Positions 12,001-23,842 of a stretch of 64,000 nucleotides of DNA are shown here, one piece after another. The DNA lies in contig CATNEN010000005.1 of NCBI GenBank assembly GCA_950097015.1, positions 1,798,001 through 1,862,000 of the forward strand, read 5' to 3'. Under the pieces are notes generated by a model that saw nothing but the letters and a program-made list of their open reading frames with translations, was not told where the DNA came from and searched no databases. The translations under genes were made by a program, and so were the position numbers. Within the stretch, counting starts at the first letter, position 1, and the number at the start of each line of letters is the position of its first letter. This DNA comes from Macrostomum hystrix. Taxonomy: Eukaryota > Platyhelminthes > Macrostomidae.

Positions 12001-15000
12001 GCGTTAGCTCTCGCGCCAAGGACCCTATGTTCGATTCCGCGGCGAGGCCGCCGCCGAGAGAAGGCTTGGGGGTTTGTCATGAAATTTACGCTCTTGCTGG
12101 TCAACAGTGAAATGTACACTGCCTGACGGTTAGAAAGTGTCAGGGCAGATGTGCACACATGTGTGAACGTGTGCCTGCGTACGGTGTCTGTGTGTGTGTG
12201 CTCAGGAGTCAGCGAAATGGGCAGAATTGCCTCCTCGCTGGCTGAGTGTCTACTGAAGGGGTCGGCAAACTCCGGCCCGCAGGCCAGATGCGGCCCTCGA
12301 AGCTCCCAAATCCGGCCCGTTGCCCCTTCTGACATCTACAGTGTCCTGTTTCATCTCTCCCGTGTCTAATCTCTCCCGTGTCTTATCTCTCCCGTGTCTT
12401 ATCTCTCCCGTGTCTAATCTCTCCCGTGTCTCATCTCTCCCGTGTCTAATCTCTCCCGTGTCTAATCTCTCCCGTGTCTAATCTCTCCCGTGTCTCATCT
12501 CTCGCGTGTCTCATCTCTCCCGTGTCTAATCTCTCCCGTGTCTCATCTCTCGCGTGTCTCATCTCTCCCGTGTCTAATCTCTCCCGTGTCTTACCTCTCC
12601 CGTGTCTAATCTCTCCCATGTCTCATCTCTCCCATGTCTAATCTCTCCCGTGTCTAATCTCTCCCGTGTCTAATCTCTCCCGTTTCTCATCTCTCGCGTG
12701 TCTCATCTCTCCCGTTTCTCATCTCTCCCGTGTCTCATCTCTCCCGTGTCTCATCTCTCGCGTGTCTCATCTCTCCCGTTTCTCATCTCTCCCGTGTCTC
12801 ATCTCTCCCGTGTCTCATCTCTCCCGTGTCTCATCTCTCCCTTATCTCATATTTATACAGTCAATGCGGCCCGCTGTCGTCTTTTATGTTCTCTCTTTGG
12901 CCCGCCAGCAAATAAGTTTGCCTACCCCTGGTCTAGTGTCACTAAATCATGCGCCATTGCCCGCAGCCCTCCTGCCATTGTTATTATTATTATTATTATT
13001 ATTATAAGGCAGACAGGCATATGAAATTTGAGAACACGGGCTATTGCACCTTCTGAAACGATATTCAATTCGAGATATTCAACGGTTCTGACCGAAGGTC
13101 AGATTTTTTCATTAGAGCTAGTGTATTTCATACATTCCTAAACAAGAATTAGCACTGCGCCTCAGTGCGGCTTTGCCAGGCCTTCAAACTTTATCAGCAC
13201 GTCGCCCGAATGTGCCTGGTTGCTCTTGCTAGCTCTTTTTTTATTAACGCTATAAAAATGAAACTTGCTTGTTACACCCACACCAGATACGACGGACTGA
13301 GCGGCACAGCAGCTACCGACGAGTCCGCAGCAGCCGACGTGTGCCTAATTGGCAAAGGCGTCACCTTTGATTCGGGCGGCATCAGTATCAAACCGTCGGC
13401 TAACATGGCGGATATGCGTGGCGACATGGGCGGCGCTGCGGTAGCTCTGAGCAGTTTCCTAGCCGCCTGTGAGCTCCGACTGCCGCTAAGGCTGGTGCTG
13501 TGTACTCCGCTGTGCGAGAACATGCCAGATGGGGGCGCTGTTAAGCCCGGTGATGTCATTGAACTGGCCGCAGGAAATCTCACCTGCCGAGTAGATAATA
13601 CTGATGCCGAAGGTGAGGCATGGACATCTTGCCTTATTAGCGGGGTTTCTAGTCTAATTAGTGCTGGGGTTTCTAGCCTAATTAGTGCTGGGTTTGTAGC
13701 CTAATTAGTTCTGGGGGTTCTAGCCTAATTAGTGCTGGTTTTCTAGCCTAATTAGTGCTGGGTTTGTAGCCTAATTAGTGCTATGGGTTCTAGCCTAACT
13801 AGTGCTTTGGTTTCTTGCCTAATTAGTGCTGGGTTTTTTGCCTAATTAGTGCTGGGGGTTCTAGCCTAATTAGTGCTGGGTTTGCAGCCTAATTAGTGCT
13901 GGTTTTCTAGCCTAATTAGTGCTGGGTTTGTAGCCTAATTAGTTCTGGGTTTGTAGACTAATTAGTGCTGGGTTTGTAGCCTAATTAGTGCTATGGGTTC
14001 TAGCCTAACTAGTGCTTTGGTTTCTTGCCTAATTAGTGCTGGGTTTTTTGCCTAATTAGTGCTGGGGGTTCTAGCCTAATTAGTGCTGGGTTTGCAGCCT
14101 AATTAGTGCTGGGGTTTCTAGCCTAATTAGTGCTGGGGGTTCTAGCCTAATTAGTGCTGGGTTTATAGCCTAATTAGTGCTGGGTTTATAGCCTAATTAG
14201 TGCTGGGTTTGTAGCCTAATTAGTGCTGGGGTTTCTAGCCTAATTAGTGCTGGGGGTTCTAGCCTAATTAGTGCTGGGGTTCTAGCCTAATTAGTGCTGG
14301 GGTTTCTAGCCTAATTAGTGCTGGGTTTGTAGCCTAATTAGTGCTGGGGTTTCTAGCCTAATTAGTGCTGGGGTTTCTAGCCTAATTAGTGCTGGGTTTC
14401 TAGCCTAATTAGTGCTGGGTTTCTAGCCTAATTAGTGCTGGGGTTTCTAGCCTAATTAGTGCTGGGTTTGTAGCCTAATTAGTGCTGGGGGTTCTAGCCT
14501 AATTAGTGCTGGGTTTGTAGCCTAATTAGTCCTGGTGTTTCTAGTCTAACTTTGTTATCAGTAGTTTGGCAAGCTTCTAGTCTAGCTATCCTGAATTTGA
14601 ATCCATTCTATCGCATTGTTAAGGCCGTTTAATCCTAGCGGACGCGCTTCACTACGCCACAAACAATGGGCAGCACCCGCGCCTAATCCTGGATTTAGCC
14701 ACCCTCACCGGAGCCATCGCCATCGCATTGGGCGGACAGCGAGCCGGATTGTTTGCCAATCGAGCAGCCAGATTGGCCAGATATGAGCGACGACTGTTGG
14801 ATAGCGGCTTCGTCAGGGGCGACCCGTTGCATCCAATGCCAACCGATAGGCGCTACAGGGCGGCTGTGCAGGATAAATCTGGTACGTGGGATTAGCGCGT
14901 CATTGATCGCAACCAATCTGAGATTGGAGGCACTGTGGCATCGTCCCGAATCCCCAGATGCGCCTTTTCAAATCCCCAGATGCGCCTTTTCAAATCCCCA

Positions 15001-16056
15001 GATGCGCCTTTTCAAATCCCCAGATGCGCCTTTTCAAATCCCCAGATGCGCCTTTTCAAATCCCCAGATGCGCCTTTCCAAATCCCCAGATGCGTCTTCC
15101 CGAATCCCCAGATGCGCATTTCCAAATCCCCAGATGCGTCTTCCCGAATCCCCAGATGCGCCTTCCCGAATCCCCAGATGCGCCTTCCCGAATCCCCAGA
15201 TGCGCCTTCCAAATCCCCAGATGCGCCTTCCCGAATCCCCAGATGCGCCTTTCCAAATCCCCAGATGCGTCTTCCCGAATCCCCAGATGCGCCTTCCCGA
15301 ATCCCCAGATGCGCCTTCCCGAATCCCCAGATGCGCCTTTCCAAATCCCCAGATGCGTCTTCCCAAATCCCCAGATGCGTCTTCCCAAATCCCCAGATGC
15401 GTCTTCCCGAATCCCCAGATGCGTCTTCCCGAATCCCCAGATGCGCCTTTCCAAATCCCCAGATGCGCCTTTCCAAATCCCCAGATGCGTCTTCCCAAAT
15501 CCCCAGATGCATCTTCCCAAATCCCAGGATGCATCTTCCCAAATCCCAGGATGCGCCTTCCCGAATCCACAGTAGGATCTTCCTAAATCCCCAGTAAGAT
15601 CTTCCCAAATCCCCAGTAAGATCTTCCCAAATCCCCAGTAAGATCTTCCCAAATCCCCAGTAAGATCTTCCCAAATCCACACTAAGATCTTCGGAAATCC
15701 CAAGGGATGCCTTACCTAATTCTAAGTCAGACCTTCCCAAATCCTGAAAGACGTCACCCCTAAAATCCCCCTAAAATCACCCCGTAGATTTGCTCAAAGC
15801 CTTACCATCATCCTCAGGCTTGGCCGATCTCTCCAACATCGGCACCCCGGATCGCATGGCTGGCGCATGTACAGCAGCGGCGTTCTTGTCGCATTTCGTG
15901 CCGGCCTCCGTGCCATGGATGCACATCGACATGGCCGGAGTTATGGACAGCGACGGTGGCGGCGGCGGCGGCTCCTCAGCTGGCAGGAAAATGAGCGGGC
16001 GGCCCACTCGCGCTGTGGTACAATTTCTGCGGGCTCTGGCCGCTGACCGAAAGTGA
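9007..16056 (+). CDS. Leucyl aminopeptidase, peptidase family M17, six exons
   Basis: Exons: 9007-9174, 9526-9933, 11333-11787, 13287-13612, 14624-14881, 15788-16056. All junctions are GT-AG with matching phases (0, 0, 2, 1, 1) and give 627 residues. The enzyme is a di-zinc exopeptidase that removes N-terminal residues from peptides; M17 enzymes form hexamers. The metal ligands of the family are present: Lys367 (GKG), Asp372 (FDSGG), Asp390 (RGDMGG), Asp450 and Glu452 (NTDAEGR). Catalytic Lys379 (ISIKPSAN) and Arg454 are also present. Exon 4/5 splits the NTDAEGRL signature. The N-terminus ([20 protein letters not shown]) is basic and could be a mitochondrial presequence. Residues about 193-250 form an acidic, Ala-rich insert, and a Gly-rich loop precedes SGRPTR near the end. 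Every intron except the third carries its own simple minisatellite; the third holds a SINE with a nested hAT element and its array. Confidence 0.93.
9296..9500. repeat. Minisatellite in aminopeptidase intron 1, 23-bp unit
   Basis: About nine units built from CCCCTTCGAACT and CCCCTTCAGAT (or TCCTTCAGAT) at 23-bp spacing. In the sense direction each unit ends in a pyrimidine run plus CAG. The array stops about 25 bp before the true acceptor at 9525. Confidence 0.9.
9984..11130. repeat. Minisatellite in aminopeptidase intron 2, 23-bp unit
   Basis: About 49 units of CATTCAGCATCTTCCTCAGG plus GCT or CCA. The two unit variants (GGCTG and GGCCA) are interspersed. Since 23 is not a multiple of 3 all three sense frames read the same 23 codons, none of them stop, so an artefactual frame of 397 codons appears. 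Each unit carries a CATCTTCCTCAG acceptor-like motif. Confidence 0.95.
12248..12938. mobile_element. Non-autonomous hAT-type element nested in the SINE
   Basis: The left end AAGGGGTCGGCAAAC and the reverse-complemented right end CAGGGGTAGGCAAAC are imperfect terminal inverted repeats of the type common in hAT elements. The flanks are GTCTACTG (12248-12255) and GTCTAGTG (12931-12938), an 8-bp target duplication with one mismatch, as expected for hAT. The 675-bp body has no transposase; most of it is a 16-bp minisatellite. Confidence 0.85.
12356..12846. repeat. Minisatellite inside the hAT element, 16-bp unit
   Basis: About 30 units of ATCTCTCCCGTGTCTA with CTCA, CTTA, GTTT and CGCG variants. 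Spacing is 16 bp, so three units give a 16-codon cycle with no sense stops in the CTCA-type stretch. Confidence 0.93.
13640..14545. repeat. Minisatellite in aminopeptidase intron 4, 23-25-bp unit
   Basis: About 38 units containing GCCTAATTAGTGCTGGG and TTTCTAG or TTTGTAG. Units vary in length through the G run. The array starts about 30 bp after the donor at 13613. Each unit pairs a CTAAT branch-like motif with a TTTCTAG acceptor-like motif in the sense direction. Confidence 0.92.
14940..15700. repeat. Minisatellite in aminopeptidase intron 5, 22-bp unit
   Basis: About 28 units of AATCCCCAGATGCGCCTT plus four bases, followed by a related block of six to seven units with AAATCCCCAGTAAGATCTTC. 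Both strands are open in every frame across the first block, so several artefactual frames of 178-277 codons overlap it. Confidence 0.93.
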
Positions 16057-16129
16057 TCTGTCTGGGTAGGTTTAGTAACTATGCACAGCCCCGTAATTAT
16101 CACTGCATTCTCGTCCAACCCATCCTGTA

Positions 16130-16675
16130 ACTGTACCCCGTCCTGTTACTGTACCTGATCCTGTACACCTCATCTCGTTACTGTACCCGATCCTGAACAC
16201 CATATCTCATTTCTGTACCTGATCCTGAACACCCCATCTCCTGTGCCCAATCCTGTACACCCCATCTCGTTACTGTACCTGATCCTGTACACCCCATCTC
16301 GTTACTGTACCTGATCCTGTACACCCCATCTCGTTACTGTACCTGATCCTGTACACCCCATCTCGTTACTGTACCTAATCTTGTACACCCCATCTCGTTA
16401 CTGTACCTGGTCCTGTACACCCCATCTCGTTACTGTACCTGATCCTGTACACCCCATCTCGTTACTCTACCTGATCCTGTACACCCCATCTCGTTACTGT
16501 ACCTGATCTTGTACACCCCATCTCGTTACTGTACCTGGTCCTGTACACCCCATCTCGTTACTGTACCTGATCCTGTACACCCCATCTCGTTACTGTACCT
16601 GATCCTGTACACCCCATCTCGTTACTGTACCTGATCCTGTACACCCCATCTCGTTACTGTACCTGATCCTGTACT
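16130..16675. repeat. Minisatellite, 32-bp unit, about 17 copies
   Basis: Units contain CTGTACCTGATCCTGTACAC and CCCATCTCGTTA. The array begins about 75 bp after the aminopeptidase stop codon, so it is probably in its 3' untranslated region or just beyond. Confidence 0.93.
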
Positions 16676-17267
16676 GCCATGTAGCCGATTGCCGATTATG
16701 TATTTCAAGTCCTCTAAAGATACTTTACCTGGTAAAACTTTATTATGAACTTAAACCAAATCTTTAAAGCCGCTCCAATTAAATTAAACTCATGCATATT
16801 CTATAAAAATTGCTTGAAATTTGGTATTAGTAAATGTGCATGTTCGTCGAATTAGAAAATATAATGTTCAAAGCAGTGTCTTCTTAGAATCAAGGTGTGA
16901 AAATTTCTTTGAGTAGTTTTTTTGTTTTGAAATACGAGCTAAAAATAGCTTTTTGTTTATTTTTTTTTCTAAGAAATGAATTAACCACTCTTTAATGCAT
17001 GTAAGTCTTCAATCAGCAGTGGAGCTAGGCCTGATAAAACTGAACAGGGCTTCATGCTTTTAGACGTTAGACGATTTCTAAAAGGCCTATCAAAGTCATA
17101 TCTAAATGTGCCATCCAAAACTGGTTTCTATTCAGTGATTTCAGCTCTCAAAATGTTTGTTTCATGAATGCTTTGGAATCTGTCTTGAGGGCAGGTAGAA
17201 CTCAAGCTTCGCTACTTGCTATCCCATATTCTTCAAATCATTTATTTTACATTTACATACCATTCTG

Positions 17268-18470
17268 TCCAGATCCCATCTCTCTCATCCCATTTCATTT
17301 CCTCCAAATCCCACATCTTTCATCCCATTCCATTTCCTCCAAATCCCACATCTTTTATCCCATTCCATTTCCTCCAAATCCCACACCTTTCATCCCATCT
17401 CATTTCCTCCAAATCCCACATCTTTCATCCCATCCCATTTCCTCCAAATCCCACATCTTTCATCCCATCCCATTTCCTCCAAATCCCACATCTTTCATCC
17501 CATCCCATATCCTCCAAATCCCACATCTTTCATCCCATCCAATTTCCTCAAAATCCTACATCTTTCATCCCATCCCATTTCCTCCAAATCCCACATTTTT
17601 CATCCCATCCCATTTCCTCCAAATCCTACATCTTTCATCCCATCTCATTTCCTCCAAATCCCACATCTTTCATCCCATCCCATTTCCTCCAAATCCCACA
17701 TCTTTCATCCTATCCCATTACCTTCAAATCCCACATCTTTCATCCCATCCCATTTCCTCGATCCAAATCCCACACCTTTCATCCCATCCCATTTCCTCCA
17801 AATCCCACACCTTTCATCCCACCCCATTTCCTCCAAATCCCACTTCTTTCATCCTATCCCAGTACCTTCAAATCCCACATCTTTCATCCCATCCCATTTC
17901 CTCGATCCAAATCCCACACCTTTCATCCCATCCCATTTCCTCCAAATCCCACTTCTTTCATCCTATCCCATTACCTTCAAATCCCACATCTTTCATCCCA
18001 TCCCATTTCCTCGATCCAAATCCCACACCTTTCATCCCATCCCATTTCCTCCAAATCCCACACCTTTCATCCCATCCCATTTCCTCCAAATCCCACATCT
18101 TTCATCCCATTCCATTTCCTCCAAATCCCACATCTTTCATCCTATCCCATTGCCTCCAAATCCCACACCTTTCATCCCATCCCATTTCCTCCAAATCCCA
18201 CACCTTTCATCCCATCCCATTTCCTCCAAATCCCACACCTTTCATCCAATCCCATTTCCTCCAAATCCTACACCTTTCATCCCATCCCATTCCGTTCAAA
18301 TCCCGCACCTTTCATCCCATCCCATTTCCTCCAAATCCCACACCTTTCATCCCATCCCATTTCCTCCAAATCCTACACCTTTCATCCCATCCCATTCCGT
18401 TCAAATCCCGCACCCTTCATGCCATCCCATTTCCTCCAAACCCCAAATCTTTCATCCCATTCACTTCCCT
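17268..18470. repeat. Minisatellite, 35-bp unit, about 34 copies
   Basis: Units contain CATCCCATTTCCTCCAAATC and CCACATCTTTCATCC, with occasional CGATC insertions and CCTTC variants. The array is pyrimidine-rich on the plus strand and open in all plus frames (artefactual frames of 436 and 454 codons). Confidence 0.93.
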
Positions 18471-18499
18471 TTAAATATCCAATTTCGTGTTTTTCTCAG

Positions 18500-18675
18500 C
18501 TGCCGCTGCCTACAAGCCAAATCCCATTCACAGCAATGTCACCCAAACCAGAATTGTCCCAACTCATCTATCAAGTTTAGCCGGAAAGGAACTAGTGTTT
18601 TCCTATTCTGTGACCTCCGTTTGTACCCAGTGCCAGGGACCAACTCATTGCATAGCAACGATAGATGATTTATAA
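18500..18675 (+). CDS. Candidate terminal exon of an unidentified gene
   Basis: Directly after the 35-bp array, TTTTTCTCAG gives a strong acceptor. The following frame encodes AAAYKPNPIHSNVTQ, then GKELVFSYSVTSVCTQCQG, and stops with TAA at 18673-18675. The position (minisatellite, then acceptor, then open frame) is the same as for proven exons here. No family is recognised and no upstream partner exon was found. Confidence 0.3.
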
Positions 18676-19195
18676 ATAACATGAACTTAACTTTCAGTTG
18701 AAACCTTGTCAACGGAAAACTCTCAACAATGGGTCACGTCAATCTTTATTTATTTTTCTTTGAGCAGTAATCGCCTGGTATCCGTGACAGGAGGGATTTT
18801 GAGAGCAAGAGATAGATAGATGTCTTTGTCAGGCGGATGTGAGTTTCGGCTTTGGGATCGGGAAATTTTGGTGTTGAGAAAGTCGTGAAACCAAGCAGGC
18901 CTTTGAAGAGAAGGAATGGGGTTCTTGTCTTCATATTTCAATCAGTTCAATTGGCTCTATCGCATTCTTTGATATAATTATTTTGCTGAAATCTTTAATC
19001 TGCCTCAAAGCAATGATGCTCTTGTGGGTGTCAGATTCAGGCCTAGGTTGAAGATTTTTCGCTTAATTAGTCAGTCATCTCACATCACTGCTCAGGAAAA
19101 CAGGAAATCTGAAATTTGATCAACGATTTAGAAGATAAATTCTGTGTTGAATATTTTTATGCAAGAATTTTTATCGCCTGTAGCTACATAATAAA

Positions 19196-19938
19196 GTGTC
19201 TTGAAGGGTGTCTTATGTACCTGGAGTGTCTTGAAGGGTGTCTTATGTACCTGAAGTGTCTTGGAGTGTGTCTTATGTACCTGGAGTGTCTTGGAGTGTG
19301 TCTTATGTACCTGAAGTGTCTTGCAGTGTGTCTTATGTACCTGGAGTGTCTTGCAGTGTGTCTTATGTACCTGGAGTGTCTTGGAGTGTGTCTTATGTAC
19401 CTGAAGTGTCTTGCAGTGTGTCTTATGTACCTGGAGTGTCTTGGAGTGTGTCTTGTGTACCTGGAGTGTTTCGAACAGTGTCTTATGTACCTGAAGTGTC
19501 TTGCAGTGTGTCTTATGTACCTGGAGTGTCTTGGAGTGTGTCTTATGTACCTGGAGTGTCTTGGAGTGTGTCTTATGTACCTGGAGTGTTTTGGAGTGTG
19601 TCTTATGTACCTGAAGTGTCTTGCAGTGTGTCTTATGTACCTGAAGTGTCTTGCAGTGTGTCTTATGTACCTGGAGTGTCTTGGAGTGTGTCTTATGTAC
19701 CTGAAGTGTCTTGCAGTGTGTCTTATGTACCTGGAGTGTCTTGGAGTGTGTCTTATGTACCTGAAGTGTCTTGGAGTGTGTCTTATGTACCTGGAGTGTC
19801 TTGGAGTGTGTCTTGTGTACCTGGAGTGTTTCGAACGGTGTCTTATGTACCTGAAGTGTCTTGGAGTGTCTTTTGTACCTGAAGTGTCTTGCAGTGTGTC
19901 TTAAGTACCTGGAGTGTCTTGGAGTGTGTCTTATGTAC
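19196..19938. repeat. Minisatellite, 30-bp unit, about 25 copies
   Basis: Units contain GTGTCTTATGTACCTGGAG and TGTCTTGGAGT or TGTCTTGCAGT. As 30 is a multiple of 3, each frame reads a fixed 10-residue repeat (LMYLECLGVC in one), giving artefactual frames of 262 and 214 codons. Confidence 0.95.
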
Positions 19939-20361
19939 CCGTACTAATGTACCATAGCATTAAGTGTATGTAAGAATGCATAGTTTACCATAGCAGCTTT
20001 TTATGTACTCAAATCAGCCAAGTGCTTTATTTTCCTAGAAGTGCAGCCAAAAATAACATCTCCAAGTAAACACTTGTGCGTGGGTTGAGTGTGACCAGCA
20101 GATGGTGTTGCATTATACATATTGGACAGCCTTGACAGCTCTCGGGGTTTGAAGTCCTTCTCAACGACTAACCGCTGATAGGTGAAGCTTAACTAAATCT
20201 CATTTTCCTAATCGATTGATTGAGGCATCGATCGGAACTGCAGAGGAAGCTGCATGGCATCCCAAAGTGTGTACACTGGGCCATTGTAGCGAAACCCGTT
20301 GAAACGAAACCTTGTTGAAATCATGTTTGGGATCATTTTTGTCACAGGCCTAGCACTGTTG

Positions 20362-20557
20362 GGCCAGATGTACAGCCACAGCCTTCCAAAGCTGTGTACA
20401 ACTGTTCAGTCCATGGACTGTGGAGGCCCACCCGAATTTCTACACCAGCTGATAGCCAATTTACAAGTGAGTAAAATAATGAATTTTCTTCCCTTTGGCC
20501 TGAGAATCGAACTCTTGACCTCCTAGTCACAATCGCAAATCTCTAATTACTGGGCTG
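20362..20557 (-). mobile_element. Degenerate SINE, family 1, minus strand
   Basis: It contains the family palindrome CAGTCCATGGACTG and a minus-strand B-box-like match in GAGAATCGAACTCTTGACC. The middle of the element is deleted compared with the copies at 28.8 and 29.4 kb. Confidence 0.65.
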
Positions 20558-21080
20558 CAGTGATTTCCCCTATCTCTACTGGATAATTTTTTGCTGTGAA
20601 AGATAAAAGAACTCACTTCTTTGCAACATTTTCCCAATTTTTGAGTCGCTCCAATCAGTGGCAACATACATCCAAGTGCTCAACTGAGATGATCAGTTAG
20701 TATCTGTGCATGTCGTTTGCCTAATGAGGCTGCATGCTAATACTCCACATATACCTATCTAGTCTGTAGATAGGCCTCATTTCCTACATACTAAAATTCA
20801 TTACATTCTAGCCACTTCAATAGTAGCCTGATAATAAGTAGTGTAAAGTACTTTTTGTATGCTTTAGTAATTTGAGTACATGAGGACTCATTTGTAATCA
20901 CTTTTTGATGTGTGAACTAATAGATGGGCTGGCGACACAGACTAAATATCTCTTATTTCGTATGTGTCAGAAGTGCAGCTAAAATCAAATTAATGCGGCT
21001 CAATTCTGGAAAATACAGATCCTCGTTTTCAGATCCCGTTGTTTACTTGGCAGGGAGATTGTCAATCCTAAGGATTACTT

Positions 21081-21630
21081 CCAGATCCTCAGGTTTGAGC
21101 TGTGATTGTCTCAGATCCTCAGGTTCGAGCTGCCATTGTGTCAGATCCTCATGTTTAAGCTGTCATTGTCTCAGATCCCCAGGTTCGAGCTGCCATTGTC
21201 TCAGATCCCCAGGTTCGAGCTGCCATTGTGTCAGATCCTCATGTTTAAGCTGTCATTGTCTCAGATCCCCAGGTTCGAGCTGCCATTGTGTCAGATCCTC
21301 ATGTTTAAGCTGTCATTGTCTCAGATCCCCAGGTTCGAGCTGCCATTGTCTCAGATCCCCAGGTTTGAGCTGCCATTGTCTCAGATCCTCATGTTTAAGC
21401 TGTCATTGTCTCAGATCCCCAGGTTCGAGCTGCCATTGTCTCAGATCCCCAGGTTTGAGCTGCCATTGTCTCAGATCCCCAGGTTCGAGCTGCCATTGTC
21501 TCAGATCCCCAGGTTCGAGCTGCCATTGTGTCAGATCCTCAGGTTTAAGCTGTCGTTGTCTCAGATCCTCACTTTTGAGCTGTGATTGTATCAGATCCTC
21601 ACTTTTGAGCTGTCACTGTGTCAGATCTCA
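21081..21630. repeat. Minisatellite, 30-bp unit, about 18 copies
   Basis: Units contain CAGATCCCCAGGTTCGAGC and TGCCATTGTCT, alternating with CAGATCCTCATGTTTAAGC variants. The pattern of variants repeats in blocks, which suggests multi-unit duplication. Confidence 0.95.
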
Positions 21631-22779
21631 CCAGCGACTCAAATTGCAGTGTCAAAATTCAGTATTCTTGCTACAACAAGCCACTCACACAGATAACTTG
21701 TTGAGCAGCTGAAATAAATCCATATTTAATGTGCCTTAGAATCTGAGAACACAGTTTGAACATCTTCGCTCCCTTTTGTTATAGTTTAATATTTGCAGTG
21801 TGCCATCTGCTTGCTAGTAGGACAAGAGCTGGTGCAGCGATGTGGGCAGCTGAGAGACCGTGAGATGGAGAGCCAGTAACTGAGTAACAAGAGCCTTGAC
21901 TGCATTTGTCAGTGAAAGTGATCAATAAAATAATTGATTGGCAAAGCGACCAGACGCCTCACAGTCGACTCAAACAGCGCTGCTCAATCTGCGGTTTTGA
22001 GCAGTGCTCAGGCAAAGCAGTTTATCGCACTGGCGAGTAAAAGTACATTTGCAGTAGCTAAATACCGCCTGTTTGATTTGTCAGTTATCCTTTAATGGGA
22101 TAATTTTTTTAAAAATAGCAATGCAATGATTTCTATCGTGTTTGAGTCCAATCTGTTGATTCTATTTAAGTTAACGCGAGTCGCATTTTCAATATTGAAA
22201 TAGCTAAACTCATCTTGTCCATGTAAATAGAAAATAGCAGACTCAGTACTAAATACACACCATATTACTGGTGTCATTGATATTTTTCAACTACTTTAAA
22301 GAGTTCAGGCCGAAACAAATATTTTAATTATAATATTAGGCGCCATGTAGCGCCTTATTAAACGAATTGAGTCTTCGCATACTTAAGAGCCAGTGTTGAC
22401 GGCCTGAAAGAATCGAAAACGGCTGGCCGAAGCCCTCTAGTCGAGAATCAAATATTTTAACCAAGAGATAAGGAGGGGCAGAAGGGTAACACGAGTAAGG
22501 ACGGGCCAGAGGGTAAGAGCTGAAAAGGAGAGGGTGAGGAAAGAGAGACGACCAGACGAGCCAATCAGAGATGATGGAAAGGAAAGAGAAGTGAAGGTTA
22601 GATAATAAGTTGAACAGATAGAGGGAGATAGGAGAAAGTACAAATAAGAAGGATAAGAGCGAGCGTAAACAACTTAAACAAGCACAGAGAAGGGGGAAGT
22701 AAAGGACAGGGTAATTTATATATTTCAAATAATTTTAGTCTACCAATGTTAAGTAATGTCACTTTAAAAATAGCAGAGA

Positions 22780-22950
22780 AATGTACACTGGAGTGTACAT
22801 TTTTCATTGTCAGGCAGTGTACACTCTCAACTGTGCCTTTCCAGCGCCCTAAATTAATAATGCCTGGCCGCGGATTCGAGCTCATGACCTTCAGTGCGAC
22901 ATGCGTGCCAAATACTTTCTCTCGCTACGGGAAGTTATTTAGATTAGAAA
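22780..22950 (-). mobile_element. Diverged SINE, family 2, minus strand
   Basis: On the minus strand a tRNA-like piece (GAGCTCGAATCCGCGGCCAG) is followed by GTGTACACTGCCTGAC, the body motif of the SINE at 11977-13005. The ends are not defined. Confidence 0.6.
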
Positions 22951-23401
22951 ATTGCCAGGCCACTCAAATAGACGGGAAAACACAGCCTCCACACAGCTCC
23001 AGCATTTTCTTTGCAGATTTCCCCTTCCATTCTCTGTCTCTCCAAGCCAGAGTCCTCTGTATTTTCTTCCCACCAGAAGTCCCCAGCGGTTTTGAGGAGA
23101 AAATTGAGCTCAGTCGACCACGCAGCCCGCTAAAAATGCTATGGAGCAGGCACCGCTCAATTTTCAGGGCCGCGTTGGAAGCGACTTGTGGGACGGAATT
23201 GAGAAACTTTCCTAAGGAGAGTCCACGCCTGCATATGTGAGGGCGTTTGAGCTGGCAGATTGCTTTTTTAGTTGCAACACCATTTTTCTCTAACCTGATT
23301 AGGGATATAAGTAAATGAGCCCAGCTAGGTAAGAAAAGTTCTGGGCATCGAAAGTTACTTAGAGATAAGGTAGAGATTAGAGAGATTAGAGACAAGCTAA
23401 C

Positions 23402-23842
23402 AGCACAATCCCATCTCTCTCATCCCATCTCTCTTATCCCATCTCTCTGATCCCATCTCTCTCATCCCATCTCTCTCATCCCATCTCTCTCATCCCATCT
23501 CTCTCATCCCATCTCTCTCATCCCATCCCTCTCATCCCATCTCTCTCATCCCATCTCTCTCATCCCATCTCTCTCATCCCATCTCTCTCATCCCATCTCT
23601 CTCATCCCATCCCTCTCATCCCATCTCTCTCACCCCATCCTCTCTCATCCCATCTCTCTTATCCCATCTCTCTCATCCCATCCCTCTCATCCCATCTCTT
23701 TCATCCCATCCCTCTCATCCCATCCCTCTCATCCCATCTCTTTCATCCCATCCCTCTCATCCCATCTCTCTCATCCCATCTCTCTCATCCCATCTCTTTC
23801 ATCCCATCTCTCTCATCCCATCTCTCTCATCCCATCTCTCAC
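23402..23842. repeat. Minisatellite, 14-bp unit, about 31 copies
   Basis: Units are ATCCCATCTCTCTC with CCCTCTC and CTCTTTC variants. The array is strongly pyrimidine-biased on the plus strand. Confidence 0.93.

Larger units (their letters stand above)
11964..13018 (+). mobile_element. tRNA-derived SINE, family 2, complete with target-site duplication
   Basis: A perfect 13-bp direct repeat AAGGCAGACAGGC at 11964-11976 and 13006-13018 bounds the element (11977-13005). The head is tRNA-like (TGGCGAAGCGTTAGCG, then GTTCGATTCC at about 12031). The body contains GTACACTGCCTGACG and CAGGAGTCAGCGAAATGGGC, shared with copies near 22.8, 30.4 and 47.4 kb, and the tail is an ATT microsatellite. A hAT-type element is inserted within it. 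It lies in intron 3 of the aminopeptidase. Confidence 0.85.
16676..22090. other. Region dominated by arrays, no confirmed gene
   Basis: Apart from three minisatellites and a decayed SINE, only weak exon candidates are seen. One is at 18500-18675. A second is 21646-21715: a CTCACCAG acceptor, then a short frame encoding DSNCSVKIQYSCYNK and stopping just before an AATAAA. A third is after 21800: TATTTGCAG, then CAICLLVGQELVQRC. These could be small exons of one plus-strand gene with repeat-filled introns, or chance. Confidence 0.3.

Noticed and set aside
14753-15740. Overlapping frames of 178-277 codons on both strands
   Set aside because: All are read-through of the 22-bp array in aminopeptidase intron 5; only the part up to 14881 is an exon, in another frame.
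17164-18580. Frames of 436 and 454 codons rich in Ser, Pro, His
   Set aside because: They follow the 35-bp unit and show no non-repeat coding sequence.
22964-23395. 143-codon minus frame and 164-codon plus frame
   Set aside because: They overlap each other and a SINE and lack any family feature.
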